Positions 1 to 6,983 are shown, counted from the first letter of the stretch. The stretch: 14,923 bases of DNA from DATHGT01 sp035317605 (GCA_035317605.1 DATHGT010000321.1:1-14923); one strand, 5' to 3'. Translations and numbers: made by a program. Notes: a model not told the origin generated them from the letters alone.

Positions 1-46
1 CGTGCACCTTCATGGCTCGCTCCACTGCCGCCTGGGTAACGATCAT
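1..46 (-). CDS. Transposase N-terminus, ISNCY-like (partial, runs off window)
   Basis: Only the first 15 codons are present, reading MIVTQAAVERAMKVH on the minus strand from ATG at 46. They are preceded by a near-perfect ribosome site, AAGGAGG, five bases before the start. From memory, an 'A-V-x-R-A-M-K-V' opening is typical of the transposases annotated as ISNCY family. In these proteins it leads into a helix-turn-helix that binds the element ends, followed by a DDE integrase core. The catalytic part lies outside the window, so function rests on this short match plus the repeat-bearing, element-end-like DNA just upstream at 87-140. The gene could equally be a remnant. The family name is an inference; that a gene starts here is well supported by the ribosome site. 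Confidence 0.55.
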   Translation of the reverse strand, partial: MIVTQAAVERAMKVH

Positions 47-86
47 CCCCACCTCCTTGATGGGGATGACAACCCGGCGGTCGGCT

Positions 87-140
87 GGGAGCGGTCAAAT
101 CATTTGCTCTCGGGAGCGGACAGATGATGTGCTCCCGACA
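87..140. mobile_element. Outer end of the insertion element with two subterminal repeats
   Basis: Two 23-bp sequences lie in tandem at 87-109 and 112-134, 25 bp apart, and agree at 19 of 23 positions. Both start GGGAGCGG and end GCTC. The outer copy is also framed by 7-bp inverted arms (CGGGAGC at 111-117, GCTCCCG at 131-137). The inner copy contains the small palindrome CAAAT-C-ATTTG. Their position 40-90 bp upstream of a transposase-like start codon fits transposase-binding sites at an element end. The boundary is probably near 140-142, where the minus strand reads TGTCGGGAGC or TGTGTCGGGAGC, but the other end and any target duplication are outside the window. The transposase promoter must also lie in this stretch. 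Confidence 0.5.
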
Positions 141-156
141 CAGGGCGATCGCCGTC

Positions 157-186
157 TTGACTCGTCGTGTCACCAACGTCTATCAT
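157..186 (+). promoter_or_regulatory. Sigma70-type promoter of the 234-3608 gene
   Basis: A -35 box TTGACT (157-162) and a -10 box TATCAT (181-186) are separated by 18 bases. Both are close to consensus in otherwise GC-rich DNA. Transcription would begin near 193, giving a leader of about 40 bases. The leader contains the ribosome site AGGAGAGG at 224-231, just before ATG at 234. The promoter lies 17 bases outside the presumed insertion-element end. Confidence 0.6.
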
Positions 187-233
187 CGGCGCCCGCATTA
201 CCGACGCCCACAGCGACTTCAACAGGAGAGGAC

Positions 234-3200
234 ATGGCGATTCGATTTTTTCGGTGTTTGGGATTCCGGCTTGTCTCAGTTGTTGCGCTTGTAGTCGCGA
301 CCGGCGTCGTGCCGACCGCGCTCGCCCAGAACAAGGTAGAACACGCGGCGGATCCATCGACCGGCATTCTCGTGGGCGAGATGTCCCCCATGGGCCGGCT
401 CGCGTACCTAGCCGCCACCGGGCGTCTGGATCGGGCGCTCGCGAAGGCCCGGCTCAGGGCTCAACGAGCAGCGGGCCAGGCTCCAAGGTCCGGCATCCCC
501 GACGACGACGACGAGGAAGATGGGCCCGCCGGCGGACAGGCAGAAATGTCAATCGCAGTGGACGCGACCGGGACGCACGTCGTGGTGGGATTTAACGATA
601 CGCGCGGCTTCAGTCACAGTCCCGTCTCGGTCTCAGGCTTCGCCTTCTCCGACGACGGCGGCACGACCTTCACCGACGGCGGGCAGCTCCCGACGACCTC
701 CAACGGCACGATCCCGAGCGGCGCTGCCGTTCCCCAGGTATTCGGCGACCCGGATGTCAAGTACGTGCCCGGAGGCGCCGGCTGCCAATTCATCTACGCG
801 TCGATCATGGTCAAGGGTCTGGGCGCCGGGCCGAGTTTCACCGGATCGGCGCAAACCCAAAGTATCCACCGCTCCACCGACTGCGGTCACACTTGGAGCG
901 GCCCCTTCGAGGTGCCTTCCGCCACGAACCCGACCGGCGTCCTCGTGGGTGGAAACGCGCGGGACGCGGCGGACAAAGAATTCATCAGCGTCGACCCCGA
1001 TACGGGCCGTGTCCTCATGAGCTGGTCCAACTTCACCTCCACCACAGTCATCCCTGGCGGCGTGGAGATCTCCACCACGTTCTCCGACAACATCATGTCG
1101 GCGACTCCGCCGACCTGGTCGAGCCGGGTCGTCCTCAATGGGGGCGCCTCGAGCTTCGACACGGGCTCGATTCCCCGCTTCGCCGGCAACGGATCGCTCA
1201 ACGCCTACGTGGTGTGGAACCGCGGCTCGACCACGTTGACCCCCAATGGAGGTGCCCGACTCGGCAACATCGGATTTTCCAGATCCACCGACAACGGCGC
1301 CACGTGGTCGGCCGCCGTGAACCTCACGACCGATTTCTTCCCGATGGACCACGTTCTCGGCAACGATCGCATCAACAGCTTCCCGGGGCTGGCGGTCGAC
1401 ACCTCGGCCGGCGCGAACGCCGGCAACATCTACGTCGTGTACTCCAACAACACCACCAAGGACGGCGGCGACATCGTCTTTCAGCGCAGCACCAACGAGG
1501 GCGTGATCTTCTCGCCCCCGGTCCTGCTGAACAGCCGGCCCGGCACCGACCGCCCGCAGTGGTTCCCCTACGTCGCCGTGGACTCCACGACCGGACGCGT
1601 CTCCGTCGTTTACTACGACCAGGGCGTCGCCCCCAGCGGCGACGTCGCGGAGACGACCTGGGTCTACTCTGACGATGGCGGGACCACCTGGTCGAAGCCG
1701 AGTCCCCTCACCGAGCGACCCTTCCACGCCGGCTACGGCAATGACACCGGGCAGCCCAACCTCGGTGACTACATCGGCGCCACCGCCCAGGCCGGCACAC
1801 TCTACGCGACCTGGGCCGGCACGCCGCCGATCGCCGGCTTCGCCGACGGCCAGCCCGACCTCAGCTTTCCCTTCCCCGATTTCTACGTCGTGAAGGCTAC
1901 GGCCGCGAAGGCCGCGCTGAGTCTCGGTTCGGTGACCTTGGCCGACAGCGGCGGAAACGGCTTCGTCAACTCGGGGGAGGGCGTACGCTTTCAGCTTCCG
2001 CTCAAGAACTTCGTCACCAACCCACTTTCCGCGGCCAGCTATACTGGCGTCAGCGCCACCCTCTCGACGACCACGCCAGGGGTGACGATTCCGACCGCGA
2101 CGTCTGCCTATGCGGACATCGCGCCCGGGTCGACCGTCACCAACTCCGCAGATTTCGTCGTCCAGATCGCGCCGAGCTTCGTGCCGGGAACGAAGATCGA
2201 CTTCTCCCTTGCCGTCAGCACTGGCCAGGGATCGACGACCTTGCTCTTCACTCAGAACACGGGCACCCCGCTCACCACGATCATCTTCTCGGAGAACTTC
2301 AACTCGACGGCCGTCGGCTCGCTCCCGGCCGGATGGGCGGCGATCAGCGTAGGTGGCGCCAATGTGCCGTGGACGACCAGCAACACGTTCTGCGGCACTT
2401 CGTCCAACGGCCTGTTCCACGTCAACGACGGCTCGGGGACCCTGTTCAAGCGCGCGGCCACCCCGAACATCGTCATCCCGGGGACCGGCGACTACGTGAC
2501 AGTCGATTTCGACATCTGTTACGACACCGAGGACGACCCCGACTTCAACGTGTTGGCCTACGATGGGGCCACGTTGAGGATCACCGACTTCACCGCCGGT
2601 CGGGTCGCCCGCGCCGCCCTCGTCGAAGCCTTCGCCGAGCAACTCACGACGGGAAGCACCGCTCACTTTCCCAAGCATCTGCCCCGTAACAGCAACGCCA
2701 GCTACTTCCAGGACATGTCCGTGTGGAGCGGCGACTCCGGCGGGATGCGGCACGTGAACATGCGGCTGCCGGGCATGGCGGGCAGTACGGTGCAGCTACG
2801 CTGGGACTACACCCAGGACGCCACCGCAACCTGCGCCAATGTACGGCCGGGGCACAGCTGCGGGGTGCTCATCGACAACGTCGTCGCGCAGAGCGTAAAG
2901 TCCGTCAACGGCTCAGCCATCTCGGTCTACCGTTCGAGCGAGGCGACCTTCTACTCGCGCTTCAGCAACAACGCGGGATTCGCGGATATCGCCATTCCGT
3001 ACGGGGCCTCGGGCGACGTCCCCCTCGTCGGCGACTGGAACGGAGACGGCACTACCACCATCGGCGTCTACCGTGCCAGCGACGGCACCTTCTACCTGCG
3101 CAACGCCAACACCGTCGGATTCGGCGACCTCATCATCCCCTACGGCGCCGCCGGCGACATCCCACTGGTCGGCGACTGGAACGGCGACGGCGTCACCACG

Positions 3201-3608
3201 ATCGGGGTGTACCGCCCCAGCGACCATACCTTTTACCTGCGCAATACCAACAGCATCGGATTCCCCGACCTCATCATCCCCTACGGCACGACCGGTGACA
3301 TCCCTGTAGTCGGCGACTGGACCGGCGCTGGCGTCACCACGATCGGCGTGTACCGCCCCAGCGACAACCGCTTCTACCTGCGTACCAGCAACACGTACGG
3401 ATTCGCCGATATCGTGATCCCCTACGGCGCCCCCGGCGACGTTCCCGTCGTCGGCGACTGGACCGGCGACGGCGTGACCAAGATCAGCGTCTATCGCCCC
3501 AGCGAGAACATTTTCCATCTCCGCTTCAGCAACACCTCCGGATTCGCCGACCGGAGCATTCCATACGGCACCGCCAGTGACAATCCGCTCGCCGGCCCCT
3601 TCAAATGA
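234..3608 (+). CDS. Secreted multidomain protein: Asp-box propeller, jelly-roll, 47-aa repeats
   Basis: This is a protein of 1124 residues. ATG at 234 was chosen because AGGAGAGG sits just before it and a clear signal peptide follows (about residues 1-32, ending ALA-Q). The frame stays open back to 12 but without these signals. After a short acidic stretch (DDDDEED, near 90), Asp-box motifs of the S-x-D-x-G-x-T-W type occur near 138, 215, 350, 419 and 480, the hallmark of sialidase-like beta-propellers. Residues about 562-680 look like a CARDB/Ig-like domain. About 683-895 resemble a concanavalin-like jelly-roll ('ENFNST..LPAGW' opening, IDNV end). 896-1124 are five 47-residue repeats. I see no sialidase FRIP motif, so enzyme activity is doubtful; binding of glycan or surface polymer is an inference. 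No membrane anchor or sorting motif is visible, so it is probably released or held by another factor. Likely monocistronic. Confidence 0.8.
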   Translation: MAIRFFRCLGFRLVSVVALVVATGVVPTALAQNKVEHAADPSTGILVGEMSPMGRLAYLAATGRLDRALAKARLRAQRAAGQAPRSGIPDDDDEEDGPAGGQAEMSIAVDATGTHVVVGFNDTRGFSHSPVSVSGFAFSDDGGTTFTDGGQLPTTSNGTIPSGAAVPQVFGDPDVKYVPGGAGCQFIYASIMVKGLGAGPSFTGSAQTQSIHRSTDCGHTWSGPFEVPSATNPTGVLVGGNARDAADKEFISVDPDTGRVLMSWSNFTSTTVIPGGVEISTTFSDNIMSATPPTWSSRVVLNGGASSFDTGSIPRFAGNGSLNAYVVWNRGSTTLTPNGGARLGNIGFSRSTDNGATWSAAVNLTTDFFPMDHVLGNDRINSFPGLAVDTSAGANAGNIYVVYSNNTTKDGGDIVFQRSTNEGVIFSPPVLLNSRPGTDRPQWFPYVAVDSTTGRVSVVYYDQGVAPSGDVAETTWVYSDDGGTTWSKPSPLTERPFHAGYGNDTGQPNLGDYIGATAQAGTLYATWAGTPPIAGFADGQPDLSFPFPDFYVVKATAAKAALSLGSVTLADSGGNGFVNSGEGVRFQLPLKNFVTNPLSAASYTGVSATLSTTTPGVTIPTATSAYADIAPGSTVTNSADFVVQIAPSFVPGTKIDFSLAVSTGQGSTTLLFTQNTGTPLTTIIFSENFNSTAVGSLPAGWAAISVGGANVPWTTSNTFCGTSSNGLFHVNDGSGTLFKRAATPNIVIPGTGDYVTVDFDICYDTEDDPDFNVLAYDGATLRITDFTAGRVARAALVEAFAEQLTTGSTAHFPKHLPRNSNASYFQDMSVWSGDSGGMRHVNMRLPGMAGSTVQLRWDYTQDATATCANVRPGHSCGVLIDNVVAQSVKSVNGSAISVYRSSEATFYSRFSNNAGFADIAIPYGASGDVPLVGDWNGDGTTTIGVYRASDGTFYLRNANTVGFGDLIIPYGAAGDIPLVGDWNGDGVTTIGVYRPSDHTFYLRNTNSIGFPDLIIPYGTTGDIPVVGDWTGAGVTTIGVYRPSDNRFYLRTSNTYGFADIVIPYGAPGDVPVVGDWTGDGVTKISVYRPSENIFHLRFSNTSGFADRSIPYGTASDNPLAGPFK
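2919..3605 (+). repeat. Tandem 141-bp coding repeat (47 aa, 4.9 copies)
   Basis: Units begin at 2919, 3060, 3201, 3342 and 3483 with an exact 141-bp period; the last is cut short by the stop codon. Each unit reads roughly IGVYRPSD-x-x-FYLR-x-x-N, then GF-x-D-x-x-IPYG, then GD-x-P-x-VGDW. In the first four units this ends in an N/T-G-D/A-G turn; the truncated fifth instead ends NPLAGPFK. The GDWNGDG turn resembles the calcium-binding loop of FG-GAP/VCBS propeller blades, and the rest is beta-strand-like, so a small propeller or solenoid is likely. Unit 3 has A in place of the second acidic residue of the turn (TGAG). Confidence 0.85.
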
Positions 3609-3687
3609 GCGGCCGAGGCCTCAGGGAGACAGCGGTCCCGGCGCTTGGGGCGTGTGAGCGGACCGTACGAAGGTGGGTGGCCGCTTC

Positions 3688-3716
3688 TTGGCTCACGGAC
3701 ATGCTTGCGCTATCTT
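3688..3716 (+). promoter_or_regulatory. Promoter-like sequence, copy 1 (orphan)
   Basis: TTGGCT (3688-3693), a 17-base spacer and TATCTT (3711-3716) form a plausible sigma70-type promoter. The -10 box lies inside an 18-bp sequence, GCTTGCGCTATCTTGCGC (3703-3720), repeated exactly at 4903-4920. That sequence is itself two CTTGCGC heptamers set 10 bp apart around TAT, one helical turn, which could be an operator. Transcription would start about 3723, next to an ATG at 3724 whose short frame runs into the tRNA fragment. No real gene lies downstream on this strand, so this copy appears orphaned. Confidence 0.4.
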
Positions 3717-3756
3717 GCGCCAAATGATCGAGTCTTCACGTCCGCGCCGGCCCCCC

Positions 3757-3802
3757 ACTACGAATCCGAAGGTCGGGGGTTCGATTCCCTCAGGGCGCAC
3801 CA
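3757..3802 (+). pseudogene. 3' fragment of tRNA-Arg(ACG), candidate attachment site
   Basis: The 46 bases match tRNA positions 31-76. They comprise anticodon loop CTACGAA (3758-3764, anticodon ACG at 3760-3762), 3' anticodon stem TCCGA, five-base variable loop, T-stem GGGGG with loop TTCGATT and stem CCCTC, 3' acceptor strand AGGGCGC, discriminator A and encoded CCA at 3800-3802. The 5' half (acceptor strand, D arm, 5' anticodon stem) is missing: bases just upstream do not pair with it. A break at the anticodon loop with an intact 3' end is the known pattern left when a tyrosine-recombinase element integrates into a tRNA gene and a 3' copy marks the far junction. No integrase is in the window. 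It cannot make a functional tRNA. Confidence 0.75.
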
Positions 3803-3821
3803 CCCCAATCGCGCGTAACTC

Positions 3822-4823
3822 TCAGAGCTGATTCCTGATCGGCAGGAAGAACAACTCGAGGAAGTGGCCGATGCCCCGGCGCTTCCAGTCTTCGAGTGTG
3901 ACTTCCTTCGCGAAGCGCAAGTCCTCGCTGTAGATCTCTTCCAGGCGCCGCGCGATGCCGGCGTCGTACACGATCAGGCTGCCCTCGTGATTGAGCCCGA
4001 ATGAGCGCAGGTCGAGATTGATGCTGCCGACGGCGGCCCAGAGGCCGTCGATGGCGACGGTCTTGGCGTGCAGCATGGCGCCGCGATACTCGAGGATCTT
4101 CACGCCCGCGTCGAGCGCGCGCCCGAACTCCGCGCGGCTGGCCATGCGGACCACGCGATCGAGGAAGTTGTCGGCTTCTCCCGCCACCATGACGGAGACG
4201 CGCACGCCCCGGGCCACCGCGCGCGCGAGCGCCTCCGAGATCTCGTGGTCCGGCACGAAGTACGGCGAGCTGATCTCGATCGACTTGCGCGCGCCTTCGA
4301 TGGCGAGCAGGAAGAGCGCATACGCCTCGGGGCTGCCGCCGCTCGGCGAGCTCTTCACGTTCTGGGCGGTGAGCGCCCCGCGCGCTTCGAGCTCGGGGAA
4401 GTACGCGTCGCCCACGAGCATCACGCCGGTTTGCTGCCGCCAGTTCTCGGCGAACGCCGCCTGGAGGAACCGCACGATCGGGCCCTCGGCCCGGACGTCG
4501 GTCTGCCGCCAGTGGCCGGGTTGCCGACCGTCACCCGTCCACTTGGAGCCGATCCCGGTGCCCCCCGTGAATCCGATCCGCCCGTCCACGACGAGCACGC
4601 GCCGGTGGTTGCGGTTGTTGAACCGCCGGGGATCGAGCGGGTTGAGGGGATTGAAGTGCTCGAAGCGACACCCCGCGCGCTGCAGCCGCTCCTGATTCTC
4701 CTTCGTCATCTCGTGAGAGCCGACGGCGTCGACCAGCACGTTGACGCCGACGCCCGACCGGCAGCGCTCGGCGAGCGCCGTCGCGAGCTCGTCGGCGATC
4801 GCGCGACGCGCGTTGTCGCTCAC
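3822..4823 (-). CDS. Cardiolipin synthase / phospholipase D-like protein, probably N-terminally truncated
   Basis: Members of this family join or hydrolyse phospholipid phosphodiesters at the membrane using two H-x-K-x4-D motifs. The second motif is intact (H252, K254, D259 of 333, followed by GSINLD). The first reads H73-R-R75 with D80, so its lysine is arginine; GFTGG follows as usual. Family landmarks such as HWR, YFVPD and a C-terminal P-x-R-x-Q-L are present, so the 3' end is complete. Homology seems to begin only at about 'RRAIADELATALAERC'. The usual N-terminal membrane segment and start of domain 1 (about 60 or more residues) are absent. The start is uncertain. GTG at 4823 is chosen because upstream codons do not look like the family; ATG at 4925, 4991 or 5012 would extend it across the promoter of the divergent neighbour. 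It may be a decaying pseudogene. Its stop lies 20 bases from the tRNA fragment. Confidence 0.65.
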   Translation of the reverse strand: MSDNARRAIADELATALAERCRSGVGVNVLVDAVGSHEMTKENQERLQRAGCRFEHFNPLNPLDPRRFNNRNHRRVLVVDGRIGFTGGTGIGSKWTGDGRQPGHWRQTDVRAEGPIVRFLQAAFAENWRQQTGVMLVGDAYFPELEARGALTAQNVKSSPSGGSPEAYALFLLAIEGARKSIEISSPYFVPDHEISEALARAVARGVRVSVMVAGEADNFLDRVVRMASRAEFGRALDAGVKILEYRGAMLHAKTVAIDGLWAAVGSINLDLRSFGLNHEGSLIVYDAGIARRLEEIYSEDLRFAKEVTLEDWKRRGIGHFLELFFLPIRNQL

Positions 4824-4831
4824 GACGCGGC

Positions 4832-4837
4832 ATCGTA
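4832..4837 (-). promoter_or_regulatory. Possible -10 element of the PLD-like gene
   Basis: The minus strand reads TACGAT here, ending eight bases before the GTG at 4823, with no ribosome site between. That spacing would put the transcript start almost at the start codon (leaderless). No convincing -35 box is seen, so this is weak evidence. Confidence 0.2.
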
Positions 4838-4887
4838 GCACCGATCCAGCGGACGCGGCCTTCCGGAGGCGACGCGGCAACGGACTC

Positions 4888-4916
4888 TTGGTCCTCCGCC
4901 GAGCTTGCGCTATCTT
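4888..4916 (+). promoter_or_regulatory. Promoter-like sequence, copy 2, upstream of the two-propeller gene
   Basis: TTGGTC (4888-4893), a 17-base spacer and TATCTT (4911-4916) repeat the layout seen at 3688-3716. They include the identical 18-bp block GCTTGCGCTATCTTGCGC (4903-4920) with its two CTTGCGC heptamers 10 bp apart. Transcription would start near 4923 and give a leader of about 70 bases before ATG 4995. As in copy 1, an ATG lies exactly seven bases after the -10 box (4924), but here it opens only a six-codon frame. Confidence 0.45.
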
Positions 4917-4994
4917 GCGCTCCATGACGTGCTGGTCACGATGATCCAGCTTCACCGTGCTGACGGCCACGACATCTCGAACGAGAGGCATCCC

Positions 4995-6983
4995 ATGCGG
5001 CTGACGCTCCATCCGCGCATCGCACTGGTCGTTGCTCTCACATCCGTCCTCGGCGCGCTGCTGGGCGCCGGAGCCTGGCCAGGGATCGCCTGGGCCCAGG
5101 GCGAGATCTTCGTGGCGAACTTCAGAGCCAACTCGGTCACCGTGTACAGCCGGACGGCGACGGGCGATGCGGTTCCCGCGCGGACGCTGGTCGGGGGCGC
5201 CACCGGGCTGAACGGCCCCGTCGGGCTCGTCGTGGACACGTTGAACAACGAGCTGCTGGTCACGAATCTCAACACCAACTCGGTGACCGTATACAGCCGG
5301 ACGGCGAGCGGTAACGCCGCTCCCATCCGCACGTTGATCGGGGCGGCCACCGGGTTGAATTTCCCCTTCGGCCTCGCGGTGGACGTGGTGAACAACGAGA
5401 TCGCGGTGGCGAACGCCACGTCGATCACCGTCTACAACCGGACCGCCGGTGGCGCCACCGCCCCCCTTCGAACGCTCGCCGGGACGGCCACCGCGTTGAA
5501 CAGCCCCAACGGCGTCCTGCTCGACGCCGTGAACGGCGAGCTGGTGGTGGCGAACGCCGACTCCATCACCGCCTACGGCCGCACCGCGGCCGGCAACACG
5601 CCGCCCCTCCGGAGGTTGGCGGGGCCGGCCACCGGGCTGAACAGCCCCTTCGCCCTGGCGGTGGACGTGGCGAACAATGAGTTAGTGGTGGCCAACTTCG
5701 ACTCCGTCACCGTGCACAGCCGGACCGCGGCCGGCAACGCCGCTCCCCTCCGCATGCTGGCGGGGGACAACACCTTCGTGAATGGCGCCAACGGGATCGC
5801 CGTGGACGCCCTGAATCACGAGGTGGTGGTGGCGAACTTCAACGACAACTCCATCACCGTGTACGGCCGCACCGCGAATGGCGATTCCTCTCCCCTCCGC
5901 GGGATCTTCGGGGCCGCCACCGGGTTGAACGGCCCGTCGTTCCTGGCCGTGACTCCCGGCACCACGGAGATCTTCAGCGGCGATTTCAACGGCGACGGGC
6001 GCGCCGACCTCGTGTGGCGGCACGCCTCCGGCGCGGTGGCCATCTGGCTGCTCGACGGCACGTCGGTCATCGGCAGCGCCATCCTGGGCGTGATCAGCGC
6101 CGACTGGTCGATCGTGGGCGTCGCGGATTTCAACGGCGATGGCCGGGCCGATATTCTGTGGCGGCATACGTCGGGCGTGCTGGCCGTCTGGTTGCTGAAC
6201 GGCCTGACGGCCATCGGCAGCGGCGTGCTCGGCGCCGTGGGCAACGACTGGGCCATCGTGCGCATCGCCGATCTCAACGGCGACGGCCGCGCCGACCTGT
6301 TGTGGCGACACAACTCGGGCCTGGTGGCCGTCTGGCTGCTGAACGGCCTGACCCCCATCGGCAGCGGCGTCCTCGGCACGGTGGGTGGCGGCTGGACCAT
6401 CGTGGACGTCGGCGACTTCAACGGTGACGGCCGCGCCGACATCCTCTGGCGGCACGACTCCGGCCCGGTGGCGGTCTGGCTGCTCGACGGAGCCACGGCC
6501 ATCGGTGGCGGCCTGCTGGGCACGATGGGTGGCGACTGGACGATCGTCGACGTCGCCGACTTCAACGGCGACGGCCGGTCCGACATCCTGTGGCGACACG
6601 ACTCGGGAACGCTGACCGTCTGGCTGGTGAACGGCACCGGCGTCAGCGGCAGCGGAGTCCTGGGGACGGTCGGCGACGATACGCAGGTCGTCGGGGTGGC
6701 CGACCTCAACGGTGACGGCCGGGCCGACATTTTGTTGCGCAACACCGCGGGCACCGTATCGGTCTGGCTGGTGAACGGTACGAGCTTGATCGGCAACGCA
6801 GTGCTCGCGGGCGCTGGCAACGACTGGCAGATCGTGGGGGTGGCGGACGTCAGCGGCGATCGTCGGGCCGACATCCTGTTCCGCCACCTCACGGGCGTCG
6901 TGGCCGTCTGGCTGGTGAACGGCATCAGCATCAGCGGCAGCGCGATACTCGGCCCGGTGCCCCTCGACTGGCAGATCCAGTAG
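4995..6983 (+). CDS. Secreted two-propeller protein (NHL/YncE-like plus FG-GAP/VCBS)
   Basis: This is a protein of 662 residues. ATG at 4995 is chosen over earlier in-frame codons because a typical Sec signal peptide follows (about 1-34, ending AWA-Q) and a modest GAGAGG ribosome site precedes it. Residues 37-324 are six units of 47-49 residues. Each starts E-x-x-V-x-N, followed by S-I/V-T-V-Y-x-R-T-A and A/P-x-R-x-L-x-G, as in NHL/YncE-like six-bladed propellers. Residues 328-662 are seven 48-residue units of D-F/L-N-G-D-G-R-A-D-I-L-W-R-H ... V-W-L-L/V-N-G, the FG-GAP/VCBS pattern with a calcium-type D-x-N-x-D-G loop. The last unit has it degraded (DVSGDRRAD). Six and seven are standard closed-ring blade numbers. 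A binding or scaffold role outside the cell is inferred; no catalytic motif or anchor is seen. Both GC content and codon use match the neighbours. Confidence 0.85.
   Translation: MRLTLHPRIALVVALTSVLGALLGAGAWPGIAWAQGEIFVANFRANSVTVYSRTATGDAVPARTLVGGATGLNGPVGLVVDTLNNELLVTNLNTNSVTVYSRTASGNAAPIRTLIGAATGLNFPFGLAVDVVNNEIAVANATSITVYNRTAGGATAPLRTLAGTATALNSPNGVLLDAVNGELVVANADSITAYGRTAAGNTPPLRRLAGPATGLNSPFALAVDVANNELVVANFDSVTVHSRTAAGNAAPLRMLAGDNTFVNGANGIAVDALNHEVVVANFNDNSITVYGRTANGDSSPLRGIFGAATGLNGPSFLAVTPGTTEIFSGDFNGDGRADLVWRHASGAVAIWLLDGTSVIGSAILGVISADWSIVGVADFNGDGRADILWRHTSGVLAVWLLNGLTAIGSGVLGAVGNDWAIVRIADLNGDGRADLLWRHNSGLVAVWLLNGLTPIGSGVLGTVGGGWTIVDVGDFNGDGRADILWRHDSGPVAVWLLDGATAIGGGLLGTMGGDWTIVDVADFNGDGRSDILWRHDSGTLTVWLVNGTGVSGSGVLGTVGDDTQVVGVADLNGDGRADILLRNTAGTVSVWLVNGTSLIGNAVLAGAGNDWQIVGVADVSGDRRADILFRHLTGVVAVWLVNGISISGSAILGPVPLDWQIQ
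5103..5966 (+). repeat. Six NHL/YncE-like blade repeats
   Basis: Units start at 5103 (147 bp), 5250 (147), 5397 (141), 5538 (141), 5679 (141) and 5820 (147). Each begins with a GAG codon (E-x-x-V-x-N). The shorter units lack two residues in the N-x-N-S-V turn. Even divergence among units indicates old amplification rather than recent duplication. Confidence 0.8.
5976..6980 (+). repeat. Seven FG-GAP/VCBS-like blade repeats (144-bp period)
   Basis: Units start at 5976, 6120, 6264, 6408, 6552, 6696 and 6840, with a constant period of 144 bp (48 residues). Each carries NGDGRADI/L-L-W-R-H followed by A/S-V-W-L-L/V-N-G. The first six keep the NGDGR acidic loop; the seventh reads SGDRR. Confidence 0.85.

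Noticed and set aside
12..233. N-terminal extension of the large secreted protein, since the frame is open from 12
   Set aside because: It crosses the insertion-element end and the promoter; the ribosome site and signal peptide both point to ATG 234.
234..1900. Calling the Asp-box protein an active sialidase
   Set aside because: Asp boxes are structural and occur in many propellers; the FRIP motif and catalytic residues are not recognisable.
633..2753. 706-codon open frame on the minus strand
   Set aside because: It lies wholly antisense to the repeat-rich secreted gene, has biased low-complexity composition and no recognisable motif. Same verdict for the minus-strand frames at 5682-7106, 8302-10215 and 13083-14915.
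2919..3605. CRISPR-like regular repeats (also 5976-6980)
   Set aside because: Units are 141-144 bp, in frame and diverge mostly at third positions; they are protein repeats with no spacers.
3633..3665. Terminator candidate: CGGTCC pairing with GGACCG after the first secreted gene
   Set aside because: Six-base stem with a 21-base loop and no T-run; too weak to call.
3743..3802. Complete tRNA gene
   Set aside because: No D arm and no 5' acceptor or anticodon-stem strand can be found upstream in the correct distance.
3724..3831. 35-codon frame starting right after the first promoter-like sequence
   Set aside because: Its product contains NPKVGGSIPSG, the well-known artefact of translating a tRNA 3' end.
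4924..4944. Six-codon leader peptide (MTCWSR) after the second promoter-like sequence
   Set aside because: No ribosome site, no attenuator-like hairpin seen, and such short frames are expected by chance.
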